A model generated the notes under the pieces. The model was not told the DNA's origin. It did no database searches and saw nothing but the letters and a program-made list of their open reading frames with translations. Shown one piece after another: positions 1-5,300 of a stretch of DNA of 5,300 nucleotides. The DNA comes from Chroococcidiopsidaceae cyanobacterium CP_BM_RX_35 (GTDB lineage Bacteria; Cyanobacteriota; Cyanobacteriia; Cyanobacteriales; Chroococcidiopsidaceae). Made by a program: the position numbers and the translations under genes. The stretch covers positions 1 through 5,300 of the forward strand of contig JAFAVL010000050.1 in the NCBI GenBank assembly GCA_019242465.1, given 5' to 3'. Numbering within the stretch: position 1 is the stretch's first letter; each line of letters starts with the position of its first letter.

Positions 1-150
1 GGAGAGGATGTCAACGTATTTATCCTAGAGCGAACGGTAGAATCCCTGACTGAGGCTGCTGTAATTGAGCATCCAGAGTTTTTGAAACAGGAGCAACTTG
101 AGGCAGAAATGACCAAATTGTTATTATCGTATTTGAGGGGAAAAGCCTAG
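1..150 (+). CDS. C-terminal end of a TetR/AcrR-family transcriptional regulator (5' end outside window)
   Basis: Frame 1 is open from the first base to a TAG at 148-150 and gives 49 residues. The fragment is helical and amphipathic, with FILERTVESLTEAAVIEHP followed by a stretch ending LLLSYLRGKA. This resembles the last helices of TetR-type regulators, the ligand-binding and dimerisation half, where such ends (…LLxxYLxG) are common. The DNA-binding helix-turn-helix would lie upstream of the window and cannot be checked, so the family call is inference from a short tail. Other helical proteins remain possible. The gene reads towards the transposase remnant and mtnP. No terminator-like hairpin is visible just after the stop. 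Its targets are unknown. Confidence 0.55.
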   Translation, partial: GEDVNVFILERTVESLTEAAVIEHPEFLKQEQLEAEMTKLLLSYLRGKA

Positions 151-283
151 AAACACTTGCAATACCAAACCATTACTCAAATCTCAGCACAGGCTAGTTA
201 ACACGTTTTCAGAAAGATGACGTTGAGAGGATGTCAGAAAAGTATAGAATTTGACTTCAGTGGATTGAGAGACAACAGGAGTT

Positions 284-454
284 ATGAAGCGGAAACTGTT
301 TCCGAGCGATCTGACGGACAAACAATGGGCAATTCTGGCACCACTCATCTCTGTAGCAAAAACTGGAGGTCGTCAAAAGACTGAAATATCAAACTGGTAT
401 AGCTTTCAGCCTCGCTGTCACCCCGGCAGATCAAATATACTTTCTCAACAATAA
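284..454 (+). pseudogene. 5' remnant of an IS5-type transposase gene
   Basis: An ATG at 284, with AGGAG at 277-281 only two bases upstream, opens a frame whose first ~34 codons include LFPSDLTDKQWAIL, then APLI and GGRQKT. This is the conserved N-terminus of the small IS5-group transposases with a DUF4096 domain (typically …YPTDLTDxQWxxLxPLIP…GGRPRT). The similarity stops near 385, where the family would continue into the helical region before the DDE catalytic core. Instead the frame runs through unrelated residues to a TAA at 452-454, inside the 3' end of mtnP on the other strand. No catalytic residue is present, so it cannot encode a working transposase. The left end of the element probably lies between 151 and 283; I could not identify a terminal inverted repeat, and I found no right end. 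It is best read as debris of an insertion that was later deleted. Confidence 0.75.
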
Positions 455-1303
455 ACTCAACTTCTCCTTTGTAGCCGCTGGAGCTTTATCTAACTGGGTA
501 AGAATTGCGTATTGCAAAGCTGAATGAGCATCGGAGGGTGGTGAATTTTTGCTGAGGCAGCGCACCGTCTCCTGTATCACTTTTTGAGCATTGACCGCAT
601 TACGTTGCAGATTGGCAATCACCATCTCAACCGTCACGCTGTCATGCTCTGGATGCCAGCAATCATAATCTGTCACCAACGCTAAGGTTGCGTAAGCAAT
701 TTCTGCTTCCCTGGCTAACTTTGCCTCTGGCAAATTCGTCATACCAATCACTGTTGCTCCCCAACTGCGGTAGAGCTGCGATTCCGCCTTAGTCGAAAAT
801 GCTGGTCCTTCCATACAGACATAGGTACCACCGCGATGTAGAGTGACATCGGGTAGGTTAAGGCTAGCGATCGCCTCTGCCAACACTCCAGCCAACTGCT
901 TACAAACCGGATCTCCAAAAGCAATGTGAGCAACAATCCCTTCCCCAAAAAAAGTCGAAACCCGATTCTTTGTCCGGTCAATAAACTGATCCGGTACTAC
1001 CATATCTAAAGGTTTAGCTGCTTCCTTCAGAGAGCCAACAGCCGAAGCCGAGATAAGATACTCAACTCCCAGTTGTTTCATCGCATAAATATTGGCTCTA
1101 AACGGCAATTCAGAAGGTAAAAAAGTGTGATTGCGACCGTGACGGGCAAGAAAGGCAACCTGCGTCCCCTCTAGCGTTCCCAGAATCAAGGCATCAGAAG
1201 GTGAACCAAAGGGCGTATTAACCTGCACCTCTTCCACATCCTTGAGGGCATCCATTTTGTATAACCCACTACCACCAATAATGCCGATTTGAGCATGAGC
1301 CAT
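431..1303 (-). CDS. mtnP: S-methyl-5'-thioadenosine phosphorylase
   Basis: This cytosolic enzyme cleaves methylthioadenosine, a by-product of polyamine synthesis and related reactions, with phosphate to adenine and methylthioribose-1-phosphate, feeding the methionine salvage pathway. The 290 residues match the family's usual ~280-290 and look intact. The phosphate-site loop GGSGLY is at 10-15, RHGRNH at 54-59, ASAVGSL at 86-92, and the DQFIDRT stretch at 105-111. The substrate-pocket segment MEGPAFST is at 164-171 and GMTNLPE at 187-193. TDYDCW at 211-216 carries the two aspartates (212 and 214) that bind the adenine in MTAP, where purine nucleoside phosphorylases specific for 6-oxopurines have Asn. 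The ATG at 1303 is followed at once by the Rossmann-like first strand, and a purine-rich AGGGA lies about 10 bases upstream. The gene stands alone, with the transposase stub touching its 3' end. Its C-terminus (LLLRKYI) looks natural, so the insertion debris has not cut it. Confidence 0.96.
   Translation of the reverse strand: MAHAQIGIIGGSGLYKMDALKDVEEVQVNTPFGSPSDALILGTLEGTQVAFLARHGRNHTFLPSELPFRANIYAMKQLGVEYLISASAVGSLKEAAKPLDMVVPDQFIDRTKNRVSTFFGEGIVAHIAFGDPVCKQLAGVLAEAIASLNLPDVTLHRGGTYVCMEGPAFSTKAESQLYRSWGATVIGMTNLPEAKLAREAEIAYATLALVTDYDCWHPEHDSVTVEMVIANLQRNAVNAQKVIQETVRCLSKNSPPSDAHSALQYAILTQLDKAPAATKEKLSLLLRKYI
867..874. repeat. HIP1 octamer GCGATCGC
   Basis: A perfect copy of the highly iterated palindrome GCGATCGC lies inside mtnP. 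The octamer is strongly over-represented in many cyanobacterial genomes. It supports the taxonomic reading but has no known gene-specific role here. It is the only copy I noticed in the window. Confidence 0.8.
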
Positions 1304-1362
1304 TATCTTTAGTCCCTTTTTCTTAGGTGCAATGCCAAGTCATTTTACCGGATTCGCGTCGT

Positions 1363-1395
1363 GTTGCACGGTAATGCAGCGTGATACCATGCAAC
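1363..1395. repeat. Imperfect inverted repeat upstream of mtnP (possible operator)
   Basis: GTTGCACGGTA at 1363-1373 is matched by TACCATGCAAC at 1385-1395, an 11-bp dyad with one mismatch around an 11-base centre. It lies 60-92 bases upstream of the mtnP start. A -10-like TAAAAT on the minus strand (1347-1342) would put the left arm over the -35 position, where no good -35 hexamer is present. That arrangement suits a regulator-binding site, but the promoter itself is weak and inferred. A second reading is a transcribed hairpin. No regulator is identified. Confidence 0.4.
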
Positions 1396-1422
1396 CTATA
1401 GCTCATTGCAGATGAGATGAGG

Positions 1423-1491
1423 ATGAAGATTTTCTATGTGGTTGACTTGGAGGATAAGGTTCAAGTAGAAAAATGTGGTGAAATTGTGTAG
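1423..1491 (+). CDS. Possible 22-codon ORF ahead of the glycosyltransferase gene
   Basis: ATG at 1423 follows a purine-rich GATGAGATGAGG stretch that could serve as a ribosome site. It opens 22 codons (MKIFYVVDLEDKVQVEKCGEIV) ending in TAG at 1489-1491, 23 bases before the glycosyltransferase start. The pattern of a beta strand followed by charged residues could be the leftover N-terminus of a lost gene, a leader peptide, or chance. I do not recognise a family. The same stretch contains TTGACT (1442-1447) and TAGAAA (1466-1471) 18 bases apart, a weak sigma70-like promoter that could drive the next gene; the two readings overlap. Confidence 0.2.
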   Translation: MKIFYVVDLEDKVQVEKCGEIV

Positions 1492-1514
1492 CGAGCAAAA
1501 GCAATTGTCAATTA

Positions 1515-2840
1515 ATGGAAAAATTAAAACCAGAACTCGGCAACAGCCTATTGAATATATTTTTAATCTTTGCAGTTATTGTATCTATTTTAGGTTTTGT
1601 CGTAGACATTGAAAATACTCTCAATTATGGTGGGGTTGACTTAAGAAATAGAGTTGTTGCAGCTAGACTTTTACTTGATGGAATAGACCCTTATTATTTT
1701 AAGTGGCATCATGGAATGTCAGATTTATGGTTAGATCCTCTAGTCAATCCTAATTGGCCTGTCTCTAGAGTTACTGTTCCACCTACTGTATTAATGTTAC
1801 ACGCTACAATAGCAAAACTACCCTATTTTATACAAAGAATAATATGGCTTATATTGCAATGGGGATTGTTTTTTTTAACTTTATCTATTTTGGCTAGAAG
1901 TACCAATTCAATCATTAAAAGTAAGTTGATTTTAATTATTGGTTTGCTTTTTTTCTCCGGTAGCTATTTTTGGCGATTACATGTTGAACGAGGTCAAATA
2001 TATATAGTTTACGTATTTTTATTATCATATGCCTACTGGTTAGCGCATAAATCTAAACACAATTATATACTAAGTGGTTTTTGGATTGGCTTGACAGCTA
2101 GTCTTAGACCACCCGTAGTTCTTATGCTTCTTCCCATTTTACTGTATAAACAATGGAAGTTACTAATTGGAACCATTATCGGTCTTTTATCTGGTTTGAT
2201 TCTCTCATTCACTTTTGTTGGTGTGCCAATTTGGGGAAAGTATTTTTCTGCAATAAAAGTAGATGAGCAGGTTCATTCAGGTTTAATTAATATAGAAGAT
2301 ACAGGAAAGTATGGCGTTGGTTTTCCTAAACAAATAGAAGGGATGAAAACGATGTCAAAGGCACTAAAACTACCAGTTCCTGATACATCATTTCAGAATA
2401 TTTTTCAACAATTTGATATAAATTTGTCTTCTGGTATGCTCCTGGCAGCCTTAGGTGTAATTTTACTATTTACCTGTTTCTTTATTTATAAGAATCTTAA
2501 TCACACTAGGTCTAACAATATAATATTTTTATCAGGCATATTGATGGTTATAATTAGTGAATATTTTTTGCCTGCTTCAAGACAAACTTATAGTGATATT
2601 CAATGGATTATAACTTTGTCGTTAATAATAATTATATCCAATGTACATGTTTTTTTGTCCAGTAAATTAAACATTATATTATTAATTAGTTTATTCTCTA
2701 GTCTAGGTTTTACATGGATGCCTTGGTCCACATTTGTATGCGATATGACAATGCTACTATACACAGTAACTACGTTTGTACTTATTATCTTAAAGCATAA
2801 AAAAATATCAACTCTGAATTACCTCCGCAAAACGAGCTAA
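1515..2840 (+). CDS. GT87-family (DUF2029) integral-membrane glycosyltransferase
   Basis: GT87 enzymes are GT-C fold membrane proteins, such as the actinobacterial mannosyltransferase PimE, that take a sugar from a polyprenyl-phosphate donor on the outer face of the membrane. The 441 residues carry about ten or more hydrophobic segments, at roughly 11-30, 106-127, 136-152, 161-177, 186-209, 213-236, 306-325, 335-350, 361-379, 384-399 and 408-427. The first loop has VDLRNR (41-46), then ARLLLDGIDPYY (50-61), the hallmark of the family; Asp42 is a candidate catalytic base by position. The ERGQIYIVYVFLL stretch (158-170) and TASLRPP (194-200) match the conserved GQ.N and K/RP segments. A long non-membrane loop spans about 240-303. 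The ATG at 1515 starts just before the first membrane helix, but no clear Shine-Dalgarno is visible. The DNA is very AT-rich (16 G/C in the 60 bases from 1561) compared with mtnP and the Tab2 gene. Sugar and acceptor are unknown; assignment to the mannose donor type would be a guess. Confidence 0.8.
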   Translation: MEKLKPELGNSLLNIFLIFAVIVSILGFVVDIENTLNYGGVDLRNRVVAARLLLDGIDPYYFKWHHGMSDLWLDPLVNPNWPVSRVTVPPTVLMLHATIAKLPYFIQRIIWLILQWGLFFLTLSILARSTNSIIKSKLILIIGLLFFSGSYFWRLHVERGQIYIVYVFLLSYAYWLAHKSKHNYILSGFWIGLTASLRPPVVLMLLPILLYKQWKLLIGTIIGLLSGLILSFTFVGVPIWGKYFSAIKVDEQVHSGLINIEDTGKYGVGFPKQIEGMKTMSKALKLPVPDTSFQNIFQQFDINLSSGMLLAALGVILLFTCFFIYKNLNHTRSNNIIFLSGILMVIISEYFLPASRQTYSDIQWIITLSLIIIISNVHVFLSSKLNIILLISLFSSLGFTWMPWSTFVCDMTMLLYTVTTFVLIILKHKKISTLNYLRKTS

Positions 2841-3047
2841 AATACTTGTATTAACTTTATCGGTTTTAGGCAGTCCGCCTTCATTATGGCAATATCTTGA
2901 ACTTAGGGAAATTGACAACAGCAATAGCAAGTGCCACTACCAGATCATTAGTGGCTGTGGGTTTGAATCCTGCAGTGGCTTCTATACATAATCAGAGTTG
3001 GTTACTCTAACTTCAACTGCCCCACTAGATTAATGAGATAAGTCAAC
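2841..3047 (+). other. Non-coding spacer between the glycosyltransferase and methyltransferase genes
   Basis: These 207 bases have no supported gene. They are more mixed in composition than the flanking AT-rich genes. They hold a small AGGC/GCCT stem around 2869-2881, the hairpin listed separately at 2933-2955, and a T-arm-like stretch at 2957-2973 that does not extend to a tRNA. The spacer is long for two co-transcribed genes, so the methyltransferase may have its own promoter; I see no convincing one. A weak GAGATAAG lies before the ATG at 3048. Confidence 0.5.
2933..2955. repeat. Perfect 7-bp hairpin with a competing third arm
   Basis: GCCACTA (2933-2939) pairs perfectly with TAGTGGC (2949-2955) across a 9-base loop. 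AGTGGCT occurs again at 2974-2980, so the left arm could pair with either copy (six bases with the distal one). There is no U-run after it, so it is not an ordinary intrinsic terminator. It may be an RNA structure in the leader of the methyltransferase gene or a remnant of a mobile repeat; the data do not decide. Confidence 0.45.
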
Positions 3048-3542
3048 ATGCCGTTACTTAGTAAATATGCTCAAAACCAAAAAATCAAATATTTTTTTAA
3101 AGAAATACCTAAACGAGCTTCAATACTTGAAATCGGAAGTAAGACTGGATGGGTACATAATTATTTAAAAAAAAATGGATGGCATTATTATGTAGGATTG
3201 GATATCATTCCACCTGCTGATATTGTTGGCGATATCCGAGACTGGAAAAGCTTGGGATTGAAAGAGCAATCGTTTGATGCCATAATCGCTTTTGAAGTTG
3301 TTGAACATGTCGATTGTTTTAAAGAGTGTTTTGAACTTTTAAAACCAGGTGGAAGGTTAATTCTTACATCACCTGTTCCGCACATGGACTGGATTATGAG
3401 ATTACTTGAACTAATTGGGCTTAACCAAAAACGAACAAGTCCCCATAATCACTTGGTTTACTTTCAAGATGTTCCCTACTTCAAGACTAAAGATATTAGA
3501 ATAGTTGGCTTTCTATCCCAGTGGGGTATATTTACTAAGTAG
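3048..3542 (+). CDS. Class I SAM-dependent methyltransferase (Methyltransf_11/23 type)
   Basis: The 164 residues form a compact Rossmann-fold methyltransferase. Motif I is ILEIGSKTGW (26-35), the acidic residue ending strand 2 is in GLDII (50-54), VGDI (60-63) marks the third strand, and FDAIIAFEVVEHV (76-88) carries the EH pair typical of Methyltransf_11 proteins. LLKPGGRLILTSPVP (97-111) follows, then a short C-terminal part with HNHLVYF (133-139). Motif I lacks the central glycine of the usual ExGxGxG loop: Lys32 takes its place. The open frame is uninterrupted and the C-terminus (SQWGIFTK) reads like a natural end, so I treat it as full length though small. The gene is AT-rich (about 40% G+C at 3241-3300) and follows the GT87 gene on the same strand after 207 bases. 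A role in methylating a surface sugar or lipid-linked glycan is inferred from that neighbour only; the substrate cannot be read from sequence. It meets the Tab2 gene tail to tail with 24 bases between stops. Confidence 0.82.
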   Translation: MPLLSKYAQNQKIKYFFKEIPKRASILEIGSKTGWVHNYLKKNGWHYYVGLDIIPPADIVGDIRDWKSLGLKEQSFDAIIAFEVVEHVDCFKECFELLKPGGRLILTSPVPHMDWIMRLLELIGLNQKRTSPHNHLVYFQDVPYFKTKDIRIVGFLSQWGIFTK

Positions 3543-3566
3543 TTCGCTTCATTGCTATCGATTAGA

Positions 3567-4409
3567 TTAATCCTCAGCTTGCAACAGCCAAAAACCGCTA
3601 TAGGTCATTCCCGAATCATCCGGCTGTACCAGCAAAAAGTGCAGTCCTAGACTCATCTGTTTGCGCTGTTGATACACCGCGGCTGCCGCCGCCACCTCCT
3701 GATCCTCAAAAGTGGCAACAATCCATCGCTCCACCAGCCCTGCTTCTAACACCAACCCTCCAGGACTACCGCCAGCATAATTCAGCGCCACAGGATGAGA
3801 TTCCTGTAGCCAACGAGCCAATCGCATCGACTGCCGTCCACCATCAATCACCACACCAGGAACTAACACCGTTGACGCCAAACCCAAACGAATTGGCAGC
3901 AGAAATTCCGGCATTTCCAGAATTGGAATTGGTCTTTCTGCGAACGCCTCCACCAAATCTCCAGCTTTCAGAGTCGCAAAGCGCCACTGCTCACCCCACA
4001 ACTTCTCTGGTAACGGAGTAGGCGGTGGACGATCTAAAGCAATGGGATCGTAAGATTCTCCAGTAAAGCAGCCCTCCAAGCTAGAGTCATCTCGTACTCG
4101 CTCTTGTAACCACTGCTTCAAAGCCCCTGTCCTCCGAGTTGGTTCCACCGCAATCCCAAGCTGTTGTCCAGCTGCGGCAATCAAACTCATAGACTGAGGA
4201 CGAAACACTTGAATTAGCTTCGGTAATTGTTGCCCAGCAGCCAACCGCAACTGTTCCACCAACCAACCAGAACTTGCTCTCGACTGAGGGCAACGAGCCT
4301 CATATTCAAACGAGCGAGCCGAGTCACAAACCAACAACTCCCACAAACTCTGCCCATCCACATCTCGCAAAGGACACCGATAAAAATCAGCCTGCCAAAC
4401 CCAACCCAT
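3567..4409 (-). CDS. Tab2/Atab2 family RNA-binding protein (DUF1092)
   Basis: Tab2 of Chlamydomonas and ATAB2 of Arabidopsis bind chloroplast mRNA and are needed for translation of photosystem subunits, Tab2 for psaB. Cyanobacterial members are presumed to act in the cytosol in a similar way. The 280-residue product opens with MGWVWQADFYRCPL, matching the family start (…W.xDFYsRP…), and continues with LWELLVCD (22-29). The conserved C-terminal block is present: PGVVIDGGRQSMRLARWL (184-201), then GLHFLLVQPDDSGMTYSGFW (255-274). It ends with the Trp-Leu-Leu tripeptide (274-276) that the family keeps and that has been linked to RNA binding. No membrane segment or signal peptide is seen. The start at 4409 has GAGG about six bases upstream (minus strand GAGAGGGAG) and agrees with the family N-terminus. 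The gene is distinctly GC-richer than the cassette downstream. It follows the SPOR gene on the same strand by 81 bases, a possible two-gene unit, with a repeat in the gap. Confidence 0.9.
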   Translation of the reverse strand: MGWVWQADFYRCPLRDVDGQSLWELLVCDSARSFEYEARCPQSRASSGWLVEQLRLAAGQQLPKLIQVFRPQSMSLIAAAGQQLGIAVEPTRRTGALKQWLQERVRDDSSLEGCFTGESYDPIALDRPPPTPLPEKLWGEQWRFATLKAGDLVEAFAERPIPILEMPEFLLPIRLGLASTVLVPGVVIDGGRQSMRLARWLQESHPVALNYAGGSPGGLVLEAGLVERWIVATFEDQEVAAAAAVYQQRKQMSLGLHFLLVQPDDSGMTYSGFWLLQAED

Positions 4410-4430
4410 CTCCCTCTCTACTCTCGTCTT

Positions 4431-4480
4431 CTCTTGGCGCTCTTGGCGCCTAACGGCTTCGCCTTCGCTTCGCTAAGGCG
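4431..4480. repeat. Tandem 9-mer plus hairpin, cyanobacterial-type intergenic repeat
   Basis: CTCTTGGCG is repeated in perfect tandem at 4431-4439 and 4440-4448, followed by a run of TTCGC-type units. CGCCTT (4460-4465) pairs perfectly with AAGGCG (4475-4480) over a 9-base loop. GC-rich short repeats of this TTGGCG/CTTCGC kind are scattered between genes in many filamentous cyanobacteria. It lies between the stop of the SPOR gene and the start of the Tab2 gene, so if both are on one transcript it would form a hairpin between cistrons. A role in stability or processing is inference. Confidence 0.65.
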
Positions 4481-4490
4481 GTTCGTTCTT

Positions 4491-5171
4491 CTAAAACCCA
4501 TAATAGACCCGCCCATGCCTAACACCCATCTTCCGCAGATAGCGATTCCAGCGTTCTGCCTGTTCCCGCTCCAGAAACGGTCCCACTCTAACATGCGGAC
4601 CCAAAGGCTGCTCCCTCTGGCTCACTATCACCGTACTATCAAAAGCATCGGCCTGCAATCGCTTCACCCTCTCATGCAGTAAAGGCAGATCCCTGTGACT
4701 AGAGGGAATCACCACAAAATAGAATTTAGAACTTTCTTGTCCTAACTCCGTAGCCTGCTTAGAAGAAAGACTAACAATCACAGAACCGATTCCCCTAGAC
4801 TTTAATTCGCTAACTCGCTTCTTAGCATCAGCCTCACGATTAAAAACCCCTACCTGAATCACATACCTTCCCTGATACTGACGCACAAAGGCATCGGGTT
4901 CTAGTTGCCGCACTTTTTGCAAGCGAAGGGAATTAGCACGATCTACATAAACCAAATAGCGCCGATTGGAGTTAGATGGGTGGGTTGGCGGTGCGCGAAA
5001 GTCTAAATCCCGCGACCTAAATGACTGCAAGTACGAGCTATCATACCTAAAGTTACCTAATTTAGGATATGAGGGCAAAGCATCAACCGCTATTTTAGCC
5101 ATCACAGCATCACATAACCCCAACCCTCCTCCCAGTAACAAAGTCATAAATATAACTAATTGTCGATTCAT
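4491..5171 (-). CDS. Exported SPOR-domain protein
   Basis: SPOR domains bind glycan strands of peptidoglycan lacking stem peptides, often at division sites, so this product probably acts in the periplasm. The 226 residues start with MNRQ and a hydrophobic stretch (5-19), and AVMA (22-25) gives a plausible signal peptidase I site. Cys20 sits in LGLC, which does not fit a good lipobox. A linker rich in Tyr, Arg, Pro and Ser follows (30-70). RYVIQVGVFNREADAKKRV (102-120) is a clear first half of a SPOR fold (strand, then helix). FYFVVIP (150-156) and VRVGPFLEREQAERW (194-208), ending in VYYGF, look like a second SPOR-like unit. The start at 5171 is set by the signal peptide; only a weak AAAG precedes it. 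The Tab2 gene follows on the same strand. I cannot give it a gene name, and a cell-wall role is by domain only. Confidence 0.8.
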   Translation of the reverse strand: MNRQLVIFMTLLLGGGLGLCDAVMAKIAVDALPSYPKLGNFRYDSSYLQSFRSRDLDFRAPPTHPSNSNRRYLVYVDRANSLRLQKVRQLEPDAFVRQYQGRYVIQVGVFNREADAKKRVSELKSRGIGSVIVSLSSKQATELGQESSKFYFVVIPSSHRDLPLLHERVKRLQADAFDSTVIVSQREQPLGPHVRVGPFLEREQAERWNRYLRKMGVRHGRVYYGF

Positions 5172-5300
5172 CTTTGCTTTAGGTTTTCAGGCTCGCATGG
5201 CAGGATTGACGAAAAAATCAATCATACGCTAGATCTCACCATGTAACCACCGTAACAATTAGCTCATTCTGTTCTCAGGCAAAACAATTTAGCAATGTTA
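5172..5300 (-). promoter_or_regulatory. Upstream region of the SPOR gene with a small hairpin
   Basis: The 129 bases hold no supported gene. On the minus strand a -10-like TATGAT lies at about 5222-5227, about 50 bases before the SPOR start, but no -35 hexamer is well spaced from it. GATTGA (5204-5209) and TCAATC (5218-5223) form a 6-bp inverted repeat with an A-rich loop in the putative leader. Both signals are weak and could be chance. Confidence 0.25.

Noticed and set aside
2..236. 12-base exact repeat GAGAGGATGTCA at 2-13 and 225-236, considered as insertion-site duplication
   Set aside because: One such match is expected by chance in a window this size, the first copy lies in coding sequence, and it does not bracket the transposase remnant.
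748..981. Minus-strand open frame of 77 codons inside mtnP
   Set aside because: It overlaps mtnP on the same strand in another frame; mtnP is unambiguous from its motifs.
2957..2973. T-arm-like stretch (GTGGG, TTTGAAT loop, CCTGC) suggesting a tRNA or tRNA fragment
   Set aside because: The stem needs two G-T pairs, and no matching acceptor 5' strand, D arm or anticodon arm is found at the right distance upstream.
2884..2991. Minus-strand open stretch of 35 codons with a hydrophobic LVVALAIAVV segment
   Set aside because: It has no ATG start, begins right after a TGA, and matches no family I recognise; it is short enough to be chance.
3188..3385. Minus-strand open frame of 65 codons inside the methyltransferase gene
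   Set aside because: It is antisense to conserved methyltransferase motifs and has no recognisable content.
3543..3566. Possible bidirectional terminator between the convergent methyltransferase and Tab2 genes
   Set aside because: The 24 bases contain no GC-rich stem followed by a T-run on either strand.
4227..4682. Plus-strand open frame of 151 codons opposite the Tab2 and SPOR genes
   Set aside because: It lies antisense to two well-supported genes, crosses the repeat between them, and its composition (Pro, Leu, Ser, His rich) is that of a reverse shadow.
4966..5232. Plus-strand open frame of 88 codons opposite the SPOR gene start
   Set aside because: It is antisense to the signal peptide region of a supported gene and shows no domain.

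Overview
The window looks like part of a cyanobacterial chromosome. The strongest marker is a Tab2/Atab2-type RNA-binding protein, a family confined to oxygenic phototrophs. A HIP1 octamer (GCGATCGC) lies inside mtnP, and the spacer at 4431-4480 carries the short GC-rich repeats typical of cyanobacterial intergenic DNA. I cannot name the genus from sequence alone. Nothing here forms an obviously undescribed system; most of the window is recognisable, and the less ordinary part is the AT-rich central cassette.

Left end (1-454): the last 49 codons of a TetR-type regulator, then a spacer, then the first ~34 codons of an IS5-type transposase that breaks off abruptly and runs into the 3' end of mtnP. 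mtnP (431-1303, minus) is an intact methylthioadenosine phosphorylase of the methionine salvage pathway. The ~210 bp upstream of it holds an imperfect 11-bp inverted repeat and a possible 22-codon ORF.

Centre (1515-3542, plus): two genes far more AT-rich than their surroundings. The first is a multi-spanning GT87 (GT-C fold) glycosyltransferase that would use a polyprenyl-phosphate sugar donor on the outer face of the membrane. The second is a small class I SAM-dependent methyltransferase with an unusual glycine loop. Together they suggest a small cell-surface glycan modification cassette gained by transfer, but the link between them rests only on proximity, strand and base composition. A 207-bp non-coding spacer with a perfect 7-bp hairpin separates them.

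Right end (3567-5171, minus): a higher-GC pair transcribed towards the cassette. The promoter-proximal gene encodes an exported SPOR-domain protein. The second, 81 bp downstream, encodes the Tab2-family protein, expected to act in translation of photosystem mRNAs. A repeat/hairpin element fills the gap between them. The last ~130 bases (5172-5300) are the upstream region of the SPOR gene and hold no gene that I can see.
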